Source: an uncultured Bacteroidales bacterium | GTDB lineage: Bacteria; Bacteroidota; Bacteroidia; Bacteroidales; F082 | Length of the DNA: 5,129 bases | Direction of reading: 5' to 3' | Assembly (NCBI GenBank): GCA_937877465.1 | Contig: CALFIT010000156.1 | Span: 1 to 5,129, forward strand | Part shown: positions 1 through 5,129 of the stretch, one piece after another | How positions within the stretch are numbered: the first letter of the stretch is position 1 | Layout of the letters: each line of letters begins with the position of its first letter | The notes under the pieces: generated by a model | Told to the model about the DNA's origin: nothing | What the model saw: only the letters and a program-made list of their open reading frames with translations | Database searches by the model: none | Position numbers and translations under genes: made by a program

Positions 1-968
1 GCGCTCAGCGTACGCTCCTGATATTTCTTATACTCGTCGTGTGCCTTTTCTATCGCCTGCGCGTGCGAGATGCTGCCGACTCCCTCCAGCAGTTTTTCCC
101 CGGTGGATGTGAGAATGCCATCCAAATGCCTGGACCAATCCGCCATCGTCATTGGCTGTTCCCGTTCTGCCTGCCGTTCCGCGAAATCAAGATATCCGGA
201 TACGATCTGTCCCATGGCTCGCAGTTCTTTCTCGTCCAGATAGTTCTTTGCGATCTCTGTATCTTTCAAATGAGGCCTGTCTCCACGGAAACTGTGAAGC
301 CCCATGAATTCCTTCTCGGCATCGGCTCGATTGAATATCACTTCTGCAGCCGTGTTGCCGTGCACGGCATAATGGATCTTGTTCTGAACTCTTTTAAAGA
401 AGTCGATTGAAATCTCAGCCCGAGGGTCATAGTCAATACTCGTAGCATATATATCCAGAACCTGGCGATAGAATACCTTCTCAGATGCCCGGATGTCGCG
501 TATGCGTTCAAGCAGTTCTTTGAAGTATCCACCGCCGCCAAGCTCCTTGAGACGGTCGTCGTCCATGGTGAATCCCTTGCGGATATATTCATTCAGGCGC
601 TTCGTCGCCCACTGACGAAACTGTGTTCCGCGAACGGATTTGACACGGTAACCGACAGAAATGATGACATCAAGGTTGTAATAATCAACTTGATAAGTCT
701 TGCCGTCTGCGGCAGTTGTTGCAAAATTTGCAACAACTGAATCTGACGACAATTCTCCTTCACTAAAGATGTTTTTTATATGTCGTGAAATGGTCGATTT
801 ATCTCGCTGAAAGAGTTGTGCCATCAAATCAAGTGACAGCCAAACCGTATCATTCTGCATTCTGACATCCACCTTAACGGATCCATCTTCCGTCTGATAG
901 ATGATCATCTGTTCCTTATCGGGAAACAGTTCCATTTGCGTTTTCTTGGTTTCTATTTCGTTGGACAT
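1..968 (-). CDS. rhuM: RhuM-family protein (virulence RhuM / DUF-type, 3' end cut by window edge)
   Basis: The minus-strand frame stays open from an ATG at 968 to the window edge, giving 322 residues with no stop. It begins MSNEIETKKTQMELF. Residues 22-36 (IIYQTEDGSVKVDVR) and 92-120 (YQVDYYNLDVIISVGYRVK, then GTQFRQW) are hallmarks of the RhuM family. Residues 45-67 (LDLMAQLFQRDKSTISRHIK) look like a helix-turn-helix, which suggests DNA binding. The HYAVHGNTAAEVIFNRADAE stretch (199-218) is also typical. Family members run to roughly 330-345 residues, so only the extreme C-terminus should be missing. The name comes from a Salmonella pathogenicity-island gene, but the molecular function is unknown. 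In Bacteroidetes such genes commonly sit inside or beside restriction-modification loci, as here. The start is supported by GAGG five bases upstream and by a promoter ending about 25 bases upstream. The family call is firm; any role in defence is inference. Confidence 0.9.
   Translation of the reverse strand, partial: MSNEIETKKTQMELFPDKEQMIIYQTEDGSVKVDVRMQNDTVWLSLDLMAQLFQRDKSTISRHIKNIFSEGELSSDSVVANFATTAADGKTYQVDYYNLDVIISVGYRVKSVRGTQFRQWATKRLNEYIRKGFTMDDDRLKELGGGGYFKELLERIRDIRASEKVFYRQVLDIYATSIDYDPRAEISIDFFKRVQNKIHYAVHGNTAAEVIFNRADAEKEFMGLHSFRGDRPHLKDTEIAKNYLDEKELRAMGQIVSGYLDFAERQAEREQPMTMADWSRHLDGILTSTGEKLLEGVGSISHAQAIEKAHDEYKKYQERTLS
713..739. repeat. 27-base perfect palindrome inside rhuM
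   Basis: The arms CAGTTGTTGCAAA (713-725) and TTTGCAACAACTG (727-739) are exact reverse complements around a single central A. The element lies in the rhuM reading frame and encodes residues 77-86 (SVVANFATTA), just before the conserved DGKTYQVDYYNLD block and just after the helix-turn-helix. With only one central base it would form a poor RNA hairpin loop unless the inner pairs open. It could equally be a protein-binding site on DNA. The symmetry is seen directly; no function is shown. Confidence 0.85.
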
Positions 969-973
969 ATTTT

Positions 974-977
974 CCTC
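974..977 (-). promoter_or_regulatory. Shine-Dalgarno-like GAGG for rhuM
   Basis: On the minus strand GAGG lies five bases before the ATG at 968, within TTTGAGGAAAATATG. It supports this ATG as the start. Many Bacteroidetes genes lack such a site, so its presence here is helpful but not required. Confidence 0.55.
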
Positions 978-992
978 AAATTATCTCAGGCG

Positions 993-1027
993 CAAAAATA
1001 ATGAAATTCTGCCGTACATTTGACAAA
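993..1027 (-). promoter_or_regulatory. Bacteroidetes-type promoter for rhuM
   Basis: On the minus strand TATTTTTG (1000-993) matches the Bacteroidetes -7 consensus TAnnTTTG. A TTTG (1027-1024) lies 23 bases upstream as a candidate -33 element, slightly wider than usual. Transcription would begin roughly at 980-988, giving a leader of about 12-20 bases before the rhuM ATG. The same -7 octamer precedes the methylase gene in this window. Confidence 0.6.
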
Positions 1028-1041
1028 AACGGAATATCAAA

Positions 1042-1182
1042 TCATTTGTTTAAGTGCGATATCCGCAAATTCGTATTATGCACATACTCAAACGGTGTTC
1101 CTTTGCTGAACACGTCTGGCATTTTTGAGGCTGCATATTCCAATTTCTCGCGTTCTGTTGAAACAAGTCCATGACAATACAT
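1042..1182 (-). CDS. Possible small protein, 46 residues, unrecognised
   Basis: An ATG at 1182 opens a 46-codon frame that ends in TGA at 1044-1042, in the gap between the methylase stop and the rhuM promoter. The product begins MYCHGLVSTEREKLEYAASK and ends NTNLRISHLNK. It is hydrophilic, with no membrane segment or signal peptide, and I recognise no family. It is in the same frame as the methylase gene, separated from it by TAG (1218-1216) and a second stop, TAA (1206-1204). It could therefore be a translated small gene, the decayed tail of an older longer methylase, or chance. No clear ribosome site is visible (GTCAAAATG). TATTTTTC (1197-1190) just upstream is one base off the -7 consensus but has no well-placed -33 partner. 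Confidence 0.3.
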   Translation of the reverse strand: MYCHGLVSTEREKLEYAASKMPDVFSKGTPFEYVHNTNLRISHLNK

Positions 1183-1215
1183 TTTGACTGAAAAATAGTT
1201 GGTTTATGCGTTATT

Positions 1216-3651
1216 CTACCCCTTCAAAAAGCCTTTCGCAAACACTTCCGGCTTCAGTTTTTCCGTTAGTTCCTTGTAGGCCTGCTCAAAGGCGGCAAAA
1301 CTTACCGGCTTGTAGCTGCCCGTGCCGTTGCGGTCGGAAAGGGCGTTGCGCACCTGATACCAGCCCACGTCGGCGCGGTTCAGCTTGTAGCGTTCGCGGA
1401 TTTGGTACTCGTCCTCCATCGCGAAATAGGCCCTCCACAAGTCGCGACCGCAGTCCATGACCCGCTGTGCCTCAGCCGAAAGCACCTTGCCTTCAAGGTG
1501 TTGCACCATGAAGTCGCTCTCGAAGCGGCTCGGGGCGTTCACCTCGTCTTCGGTGTAGGGGATGAAATGGTTGACGATGTCCCACGAGCGTCCGTTCCAT
1601 TCGAGTCCGTTGGCCGAGGCCGTGAGGTTGCTGCCGTTGAAGAGCATCCATACGAGGCAGTCGTTTTGGAACTCCTCGCCCATTTCGCCCGTGGGTTGCA
1701 GGAACTGGTCGCGGTCGTTGAGCCAAGTGGGATGCAATATCTTCGTCATCGTGAAATAGATGGCGCATTGGTGAAGGTTCGCCGCATTGACAAAGATGCC
1801 GTGGCCACGAGAATAGCCCGACGACAGCAGGCAGATATATTTCGTGTTCTGAAAGTCGTTCCCACCGGCGCACATATAGCCTATTGCTCCATCACTCCAT
1901 CGTATGCCTCTTTGGTCACGCCTTGCCCCTTGCGGTGGTGTCAAGGCATTGGTCAATGGAACGCAGGCCTGGTCGTTAGGATTGGGGCGTTCAATCCATT
2001 TCGACAGATACGTTGAAGTAGGCAGGTTGTAAAAAGACTTGCTTCCAATCGGCTGCACGTTTTTGTCGAACACGTCGCAACAGATTTCAGTGATTGGCGT
2101 TTTGGGGCTTCCAAGGCGATTGTCGGTTTTCCAAATCAGGAAGCCAATGGGGAAATCGCCCTTTAAGCCGTCGAATGCCTTGTTATGAATAACGAAACCG
2201 TTCAGATATTGGGCATTCCAAACACCGCGAAAATCTTCCGAGGCTTGAGCGTTGATGTATTTCAAGGTTGAGAACATGGCTAAATACGCATTAGGCAGTT
2301 CATGCGCAATTCTTGCAAGGAACTGCAAATACAATTCGTTGCTTGAACGGCCGTATTCTGGCATCCCGACAGCCGCCATCTTGGTTCGTTTAATGTCCGT
2401 CTTGTTTTTCGCTACTTTTCCATGAACGGTGTTATCCGCATTCGTTGCCTCTCCATACGGCGGGTTGATGAGCACGAGGATTTTCTTTGCGCCGGGCTTG
2501 CCGTTTTGCAGGTCGGCGATGGCCTTGCGCAAGCTTTCGGGCAGCTTGCCGGTCAGGCCGTAGTCGATGGAGCCGTCGTCGGCGATGTCGTCGTTGAGGT
2601 AGTCGTACTGGAAACGCTCGGCGCGCACGCAGGTCTTGGTGGCCAACATCACGTCGACGTCGCTTTGGTCCAAGGTCGACATAAAGACGTTGCGCGGGCA
2701 GGCGTGTTTCGTTTCGAGGTTGCCCACGCCGCAGCACATGTCCCAAACGATGTAGTCCCTTTGCCAGTTCTTGCCGAGGGTGGCCGTGAGGTATTCGTAG
2801 GCCTTGTCGACCACGCTGAGCGGGGTGTAGTAGGCGCCGCGAAACTGCCGCTCGTCCAAGGGGATCAGCGAGTCGCGCCTTTCGAGCAGGTAGTTGCGGT
2901 ATTCCTCCTTTGGCGGGCGGTCGTAGATGGCCCAGAAGCGGCGGTAGCCCTCTTGGTTGCCGAGCTCGTAGAGTTTGCCGTCGAGCAGGAACGAGGGGTT
3001 GCCGTTGCGGTGGATGAGTTCGGCGGGAAGGTTGGAGTGGGTCGAAACCGTGCCGTCCGACATGACGTCGGCAAAGAAGAGCAGGTTGTATTTCTCGTCC
3101 GACACATCCTTGATTTCGCGCCCTACCATCATCACCCACTTGTCGAACACCGTCTTCAGGTTGCCCGGCGTGATTTGCGTGCGGACGATTTGGCCCGTTC
3201 TTATGGCGTTTTTCACCGTTTGGACGAACTCTTCCTCGTGGGTCTCGATCCTGAACGACACGAAATGCGTCCCGATGAAGCCCGAAACGGCGTCCAACGC
3301 CTCTTGGGTGTAGTTGCTGGCCGACCTGCCCCACTTGATGGTCTTTTGCGCAAGGAAGGGAAGCACGTCCTCGGTTTTCATGATGGCGGCCTTGGCGCAG
3401 TCGATCACGCAGAGGAAAGGCGGTATGGGTTCACCCGCGTTGAGCGCGGCCTGCACGTAATGGAGGAGTTGGGTGAACATGGCATAGATTGACTCTTTGG
3501 CGCCGTCCTTGGCCTCAAACCATATTTCCTTGGTTTGGATGTCAATCAGGTTGCGCGAGACCTCCTTCAGGCCGAGCGCCTTGATGTAGGCGTCCTTCAC
3601 GTCCTCCTCGCTTCTGCAACTTTGGAGCTTCTGGAATAGCGTTTGTGACAT
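1216..3651 (-). CDS. Type IIG-like restriction enzyme / N6-adenine DNA methyltransferase fusion
   Basis: The 811-residue product begins MSQTLFQKLQSC. A PD-(D/E)XK-like signature is visible near the N-terminus: D37, then E46-A-K48, then Q61-L-L-H-Y65 (QxxxY, as in RecB-like nucleases). The methyltransferase core follows in the usual order for N6-adenine enzymes: motif X GAYYTP (272-277), the SAM-binding motif I DMCCGVGNLE (304-313), catalytic motif IV NPPY (396-399), and a late FPIGFLIW block (500-507). Residues from about 565 to the end lack catalytic motifs and probably hold the target-recognition region. The order nuclease, methyltransferase, recognition domain in one chain is that of type IIG enzymes, which methylate and cut with one polypeptide; the site is unknown. 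No helicase motifs are present, arguing against type ISP. An upstream in-frame ATG at 3693 would add 14 residues but lies inside the promoter, so 3651 is preferred. G+C falls from about 60% to about 46% over 1981-2460, suggesting a mosaic. The methyltransferase call is secure; active cleavage is inferred. Confidence 0.87.
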   Translation of the reverse strand: MSQTLFQKLQSCRSEEDVKDAYIKALGLKEVSRNLIDIQTKEIWFEAKDGAKESIYAMFTQLLHYVQAALNAGEPIPPFLCVIDCAKAAIMKTEDVLPFLAQKTIKWGRSASNYTQEALDAVSGFIGTHFVSFRIETHEEEFVQTVKNAIRTGQIVRTQITPGNLKTVFDKWVMMVGREIKDVSDEKYNLLFFADVMSDGTVSTHSNLPAELIHRNGNPSFLLDGKLYELGNQEGYRRFWAIYDRPPKEEYRNYLLERRDSLIPLDERQFRGAYYTPLSVVDKAYEYLTATLGKNWQRDYIVWDMCCGVGNLETKHACPRNVFMSTLDQSDVDVMLATKTCVRAERFQYDYLNDDIADDGSIDYGLTGKLPESLRKAIADLQNGKPGAKKILVLINPPYGEATNADNTVHGKVAKNKTDIKRTKMAAVGMPEYGRSSNELYLQFLARIAHELPNAYLAMFSTLKYINAQASEDFRGVWNAQYLNGFVIHNKAFDGLKGDFPIGFLIWKTDNRLGSPKTPITEICCDVFDKNVQPIGSKSFYNLPTSTYLSKWIERPNPNDQACVPLTNALTPPQGARRDQRGIRWSDGAIGYMCAGGNDFQNTKYICLLSSGYSRGHGIFVNAANLHQCAIYFTMTKILHPTWLNDRDQFLQPTGEMGEEFQNDCLVWMLFNGSNLTASANGLEWNGRSWDIVNHFIPYTEDEVNAPSRFESDFMVQHLEGKVLSAEAQRVMDCGRDLWRAYFAMEDEYQIRERYKLNRADVGWYQVRNALSDRNGTGSYKPVSFAAFEQAYKELTEKLKPEVFAKGFLKG

Positions 3652-3669
3652 TTTGGGTTTAATTTGCGG

Positions 3670-3702
3670 CAAAAATAGCAATAATTCACCCATTCCACCA
3701 AA
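3670..3702 (-). promoter_or_regulatory. Promoter for the type IIG-like gene
   Basis: On the minus strand TTTG (3702-3699) and TATTTTTG (3677-3670) match the Bacteroidetes -33 and -7 elements, with 21 bases between them. Transcription should start near 3657-3666, leaving a leader of only about 6-15 bases before the ATG at 3651. The alternative ATG at 3693 lies between the two elements, so this transcript could not include it. Confidence 0.7.
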
Positions 3703-3708
3703 TTATCG

Positions 3709-3716
3709 TACCTTTG
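3709..3716 (+). promoter_or_regulatory. -7 promoter element for the YhcG-like gene
   Basis: TACCTTTG is a perfect TAnnTTTG match on the plus strand. No good TTTG lies 19-23 bases upstream, so the -33 element is weak or absent. Expected transcription start is near 3720-3727, giving a leader of about 45 bases rich in A and T before the ATG at 3770. Only six bases separate it from the -33 element of the opposing promoter. Confidence 0.65.
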
Positions 3717-3769
3717 TCCCGATAAAGTTATATATTAGTTTTCTCGAACTCCGTTAAAATAGAATCGTT

Positions 3770-4951
3770 ATGTCGGAAAAGGACAACAAAAAAGTTGCAA
3801 GACTGACCAAGGCTGTTGAGGACATCAAGACTGCCATCCTGCGAAGTCAATTACGTTCGGCAAGCATAGTCAATGCCGATATGCTTTCACTTTATTATGG
3901 AATCGGAAAGTATGTGTCTGAACATTCCCGTAACGGGTATTGGGGAACAGGAGCCATTGCGACAATCAGCAAGCAATTGCAACAAGAACTTCCTGGCTTG
4001 CGAGGATTCAGCGAAGAAAGCATCAAGAAGATGCGTTTGTTTTATGAGGCATGGCAACCTGTCATAAATCGGTCGCCAGTAGCGACCGATTTGAAAACAC
4101 CAAATGAATCGGCTGATTTTCGGTCGCCATCGGCGACCGAAATTGTCATCAATGAAGCCATCAATGTCTATGCCTTATTACAAATGCGACCGCATTCCGA
4201 AGTCGCCATCAATCCAATCGAGTTTTTAGGCATTGGCTTTACGCATCACATGGAAATATTAAGGAAGACTAACACGTTGGAAGAAAGAAACTTCTATATA
4301 CATCAAACTTATCAAAGCAGATGGAACAAGGACATCTTGCGTGAGATGCTAAAAAACGATGTGTTTCACCACCAATCACTGATAGCAAACAATTTCTCCA
4401 AAACCATTACCAACCCAAAGTATGCTCAAAAGGCCATTGCTATGTTTAGGGATGAATATTTGGTGGACTATATCAGCGTCGAGGAAATGGATGAAAGAGA
4501 GTCTGATATTGTGGATGAAAGAGTGATAGAGCGTTCAATTGTACAAAACATCAAAAAGTTCATCTTGACATTTGGCACTGATTTCACATTCATTGGAAAT
4601 CAGTACAAATTGGATGGTGTGGGACGAGAGTTTTTTATCGATTTATTGTTCTTCAATCGTGAATTGAATTGCTTGTGTGCAGTAGAACTAAAAAATGGTG
4701 AGTTTAAGGCCCCTTACCTCGGACAACTGCAAACCTATCTTCGTTTATTGGATATGAGCGTAAAAAAGCCACACGAGAATCCTAGTATCGGAATTATCTT
4801 GTGTCGTTCTGTAGATAAACAATTCGTGGAATTGGTTATACAAGATTATGACAAGCCTATGGGTGTCGCCACCTACCGGACCTCGGCTGACATGCCTGAA
4901 AGACTACGAAAAGCATTACCAAACATAGAAGACTTGAGAAAACTTTTATGA
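3770..4951 (+). CDS. DUF1016/YhcG-family PD-(D/E)XK nuclease
   Basis: The 393-residue product has the two-part YhcG layout. Residues about 10-96 form the DUF1016 N-terminal domain, with SIVNADMLSLYYGIGKYVSE (32-51) and KQLQQELPGLRGFSEES (68-84) matching family signatures. Residues about 127-393 form the nuclease-like C-terminal domain. Its active-site pattern is D291 (FFIDLLFFN), E306-L-K308 (AVELKNGEFK) and Q319-L-Q-T-Y323, an intact PD-(D/E)XK set. Length is close to the roughly 375 residues of E. coli YhcG. A linker at about 99-125 carries a repeated RSPxAT peptide encoded by two DNA hairpins, described separately. The region that reads PWGHN in many relatives reads GIGFTHHMEIL here, so this is a divergent branch. 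Such proteins are often encoded beside restriction-modification genes and are presumed DNA nucleases; the substrate is unknown. G+C is low (37% in a sampled stretch), unlike the divergent neighbour. The family call is firm; cleavage activity is inferred. Confidence 0.92.
   Translation: MSEKDNKKVARLTKAVEDIKTAILRSQLRSASIVNADMLSLYYGIGKYVSEHSRNGYWGTGAIATISKQLQQELPGLRGFSEESIKKMRLFYEAWQPVINRSPVATDLKTPNESADFRSPSATEIVINEAINVYALLQMRPHSEVAINPIEFLGIGFTHHMEILRKTNTLEERNFYIHQTYQSRWNKDILREMLKNDVFHHQSLIANNFSKTITNPKYAQKAIAMFRDEYLVDYISVEEMDERESDIVDERVIERSIVQNIKKFILTFGTDFTFIGNQYKLDGVGREFFIDLLFFNRELNCLCAVELKNGEFKAPYLGQLQTYLRLLDMSVKKPHENPSIGIILCRSVDKQFVELVIQDYDKPMGVATYRTSADMPERLRKALPNIEDLRKLL
4066..4092. repeat. 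Hairpin repeat 1 in the YhcG-like linker
   Basis: AAATCGGTCGC (4066-4076) and GCGACCGATTT (4082-4092) form a perfect 11-base-pair stem with a five-base loop, CAGTA. It encodes residues 99-108, INRSPVATDL. It is unit one of a pair: positions 4070-4089 match 4121-4140 at 17 of 20 bases, and all three differences fall in the loop. Confidence 0.9.
4118..4142. repeat. Hairpin repeat 2 in the YhcG-like linker
   Basis: TTTCGGTCGCC (4118-4128) and GGCGACCGAAA (4132-4142) form a perfect 11-base-pair stem with a three-base loop, ATC. It encodes FRSPSATEI, residues 117-125. Its core lies exactly 51 bases (17 codons) after the first unit, so the pair keeps the reading frame. Between them AATCGGCTGATT (4107-4118) forms a weaker four-pair inverted repeat. 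Confidence 0.9.
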
Positions 4952-4975
4952 GAAATCATCAATAATCATAACAAA

Positions 4976-5129
4976 ATGAACACAAAATCCACCTTATTGA
5001 TTATGGGCAGCATCATCACCCTCTTCGGCTGCAACCAGCAACCACAGCAGCCTGAACGCTATTCCGTCAGGGCGTACCCCGAGACGCGAAAAGACACCAC
5101 AGTCTTTGACGACTACTTCGGCACGAAGG
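4976..5129 (+). CDS. Prolyl oligopeptidase family (S9A) lipoprotein, N-terminal fragment
   Basis: The frame from the ATG at 4976 stays open to the window edge, giving 51 residues. Residues 1-19 form a lipoprotein signal peptide: a short charged start (MNTK), a hydrophobic stretch and a lipobox LFGC with Cys19, so the protein should be lipid-anchored in the envelope. After a Gln/Pro-rich spacer, residues 34-51 (YPETRKDTTVFDDYFGTK) match the N-terminal signature of S9A prolyl oligopeptidases, which normally continues with a DPYRWLE motif. These are serine peptidases of about 700 residues that cut after proline in short peptides; the catalytic domain lies outside the window. The gene begins 24 bases after the YhcG-like stop, with no TAnnTTTG found in between, so it may be read through from that gene. 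It looks like a host gene flanking the island. The family rests on one motif, so it is likely rather than certain. Confidence 0.78.
   Translation, partial: MNTKSTLLIMGSIITLFGCNQQPQQPERYSVRAYPETRKDTTVFDDYFGTK

Noticed and set aside
39..410. Plus-strand ORF of 123 codons
   Set aside because: Antisense to rhuM, whose frame is intact and shows family motifs throughout this segment.
1031..1064. Possible terminator from CGGAATATC and GATATCCG
   Set aside because: The inverted repeat needs a bulge, has a loop of about 18 bases and no following T tract, so it is not a convincing terminator.
1402..2016. Plus-strand ORF of 204 codons
   Set aside because: Antisense to the methylase C-terminal half, with no recognisable domain or promoter.
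2432..3334. Minus-strand ORF of 300 codons in another frame
   Set aside because: It overlaps the methylase on the same strand out of frame. Its Arg/Pro/His-rich translation is typical of a frame-shifted shadow.
2422..3492. Long plus-strand ORF of 356 codons
   Set aside because: It lies wholly antisense to the methylase core, which has clear motifs. The translation is dominated by Val, Ala, Gly and Glu, and has no family signature. High G+C of the gene explains the lack of stops.
1216..3651. Type ISP or BREX PglX assignment
   Set aside because: No helicase motifs are seen and the chain is much shorter than those families; type IIG fits order and length better.
4066..4142. Possible CRISPR array
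   Set aside because: There are only two units, they lie within an intact coding frame, and the interval is not spacer-like.

Overview
The window looks like a defence or accessory island from a member of the Bacteroidetes, probably order Bacteroidales (Prevotella or Bacteroides type). The evidence is the Bacteroidetes-type -7 promoter motif TAnnTTTG ahead of three genes, A-rich leaders with little Shine-Dalgarno sequence, and the gene families present. No species can be named. Base composition is patchy. Hand counts of sample stretches give about 37% G+C in the YhcG-like gene and about 60% in the outer parts of the methylase gene, which fits a region assembled by horizontal transfer.

Layout from left to right. 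(1) Bases 1-968, minus strand: a RhuM-family protein lacking only its C-terminal tail, with its own promoter just upstream. (2) Bases 969-1215: an intergenic stretch holding that promoter and a possible 46-codon minus-strand small ORF. (3) Bases 1216-3651, minus strand: an 811-residue protein with an N-terminal PD-(D/E)XK-like nuclease signature and a complete N6-adenine methyltransferase core (YYTP, DxCCGxGNL, NPPY). This is the layout of a type IIG restriction-modification enzyme. (4) Bases 3652-3769: a compact divergent promoter region. (5) Bases 3770-4951, plus strand: a DUF1016/YhcG-type PD-(D/E)XK nuclease. (6) From base 4976, plus strand: the start of a lipoprotein of the prolyl oligopeptidase (S9A) family, probably a host chromosomal gene at the island edge.

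The middle genes probably work on DNA. The fused enzyme is expected to methylate, and perhaps cut, DNA at a specific site. YhcG-like and RhuM-like genes are often found beside restriction-modification genes in gut Bacteroidetes, although their biochemical roles are poorly defined. The methylase and YhcG-like genes fire from back-to-back promoters only a few bases apart, so their expression may be coupled.

The least explained signals are perfect palindromes inside coding sequence: a 27-base one in rhuM, and two related hairpins, 51 bases apart and in frame, in the linker of the YhcG-like gene. In the second pair the stems are conserved and only the loops differ. No tRNA, rRNA, CRISPR array, insertion sequence or convincing terminator was seen.
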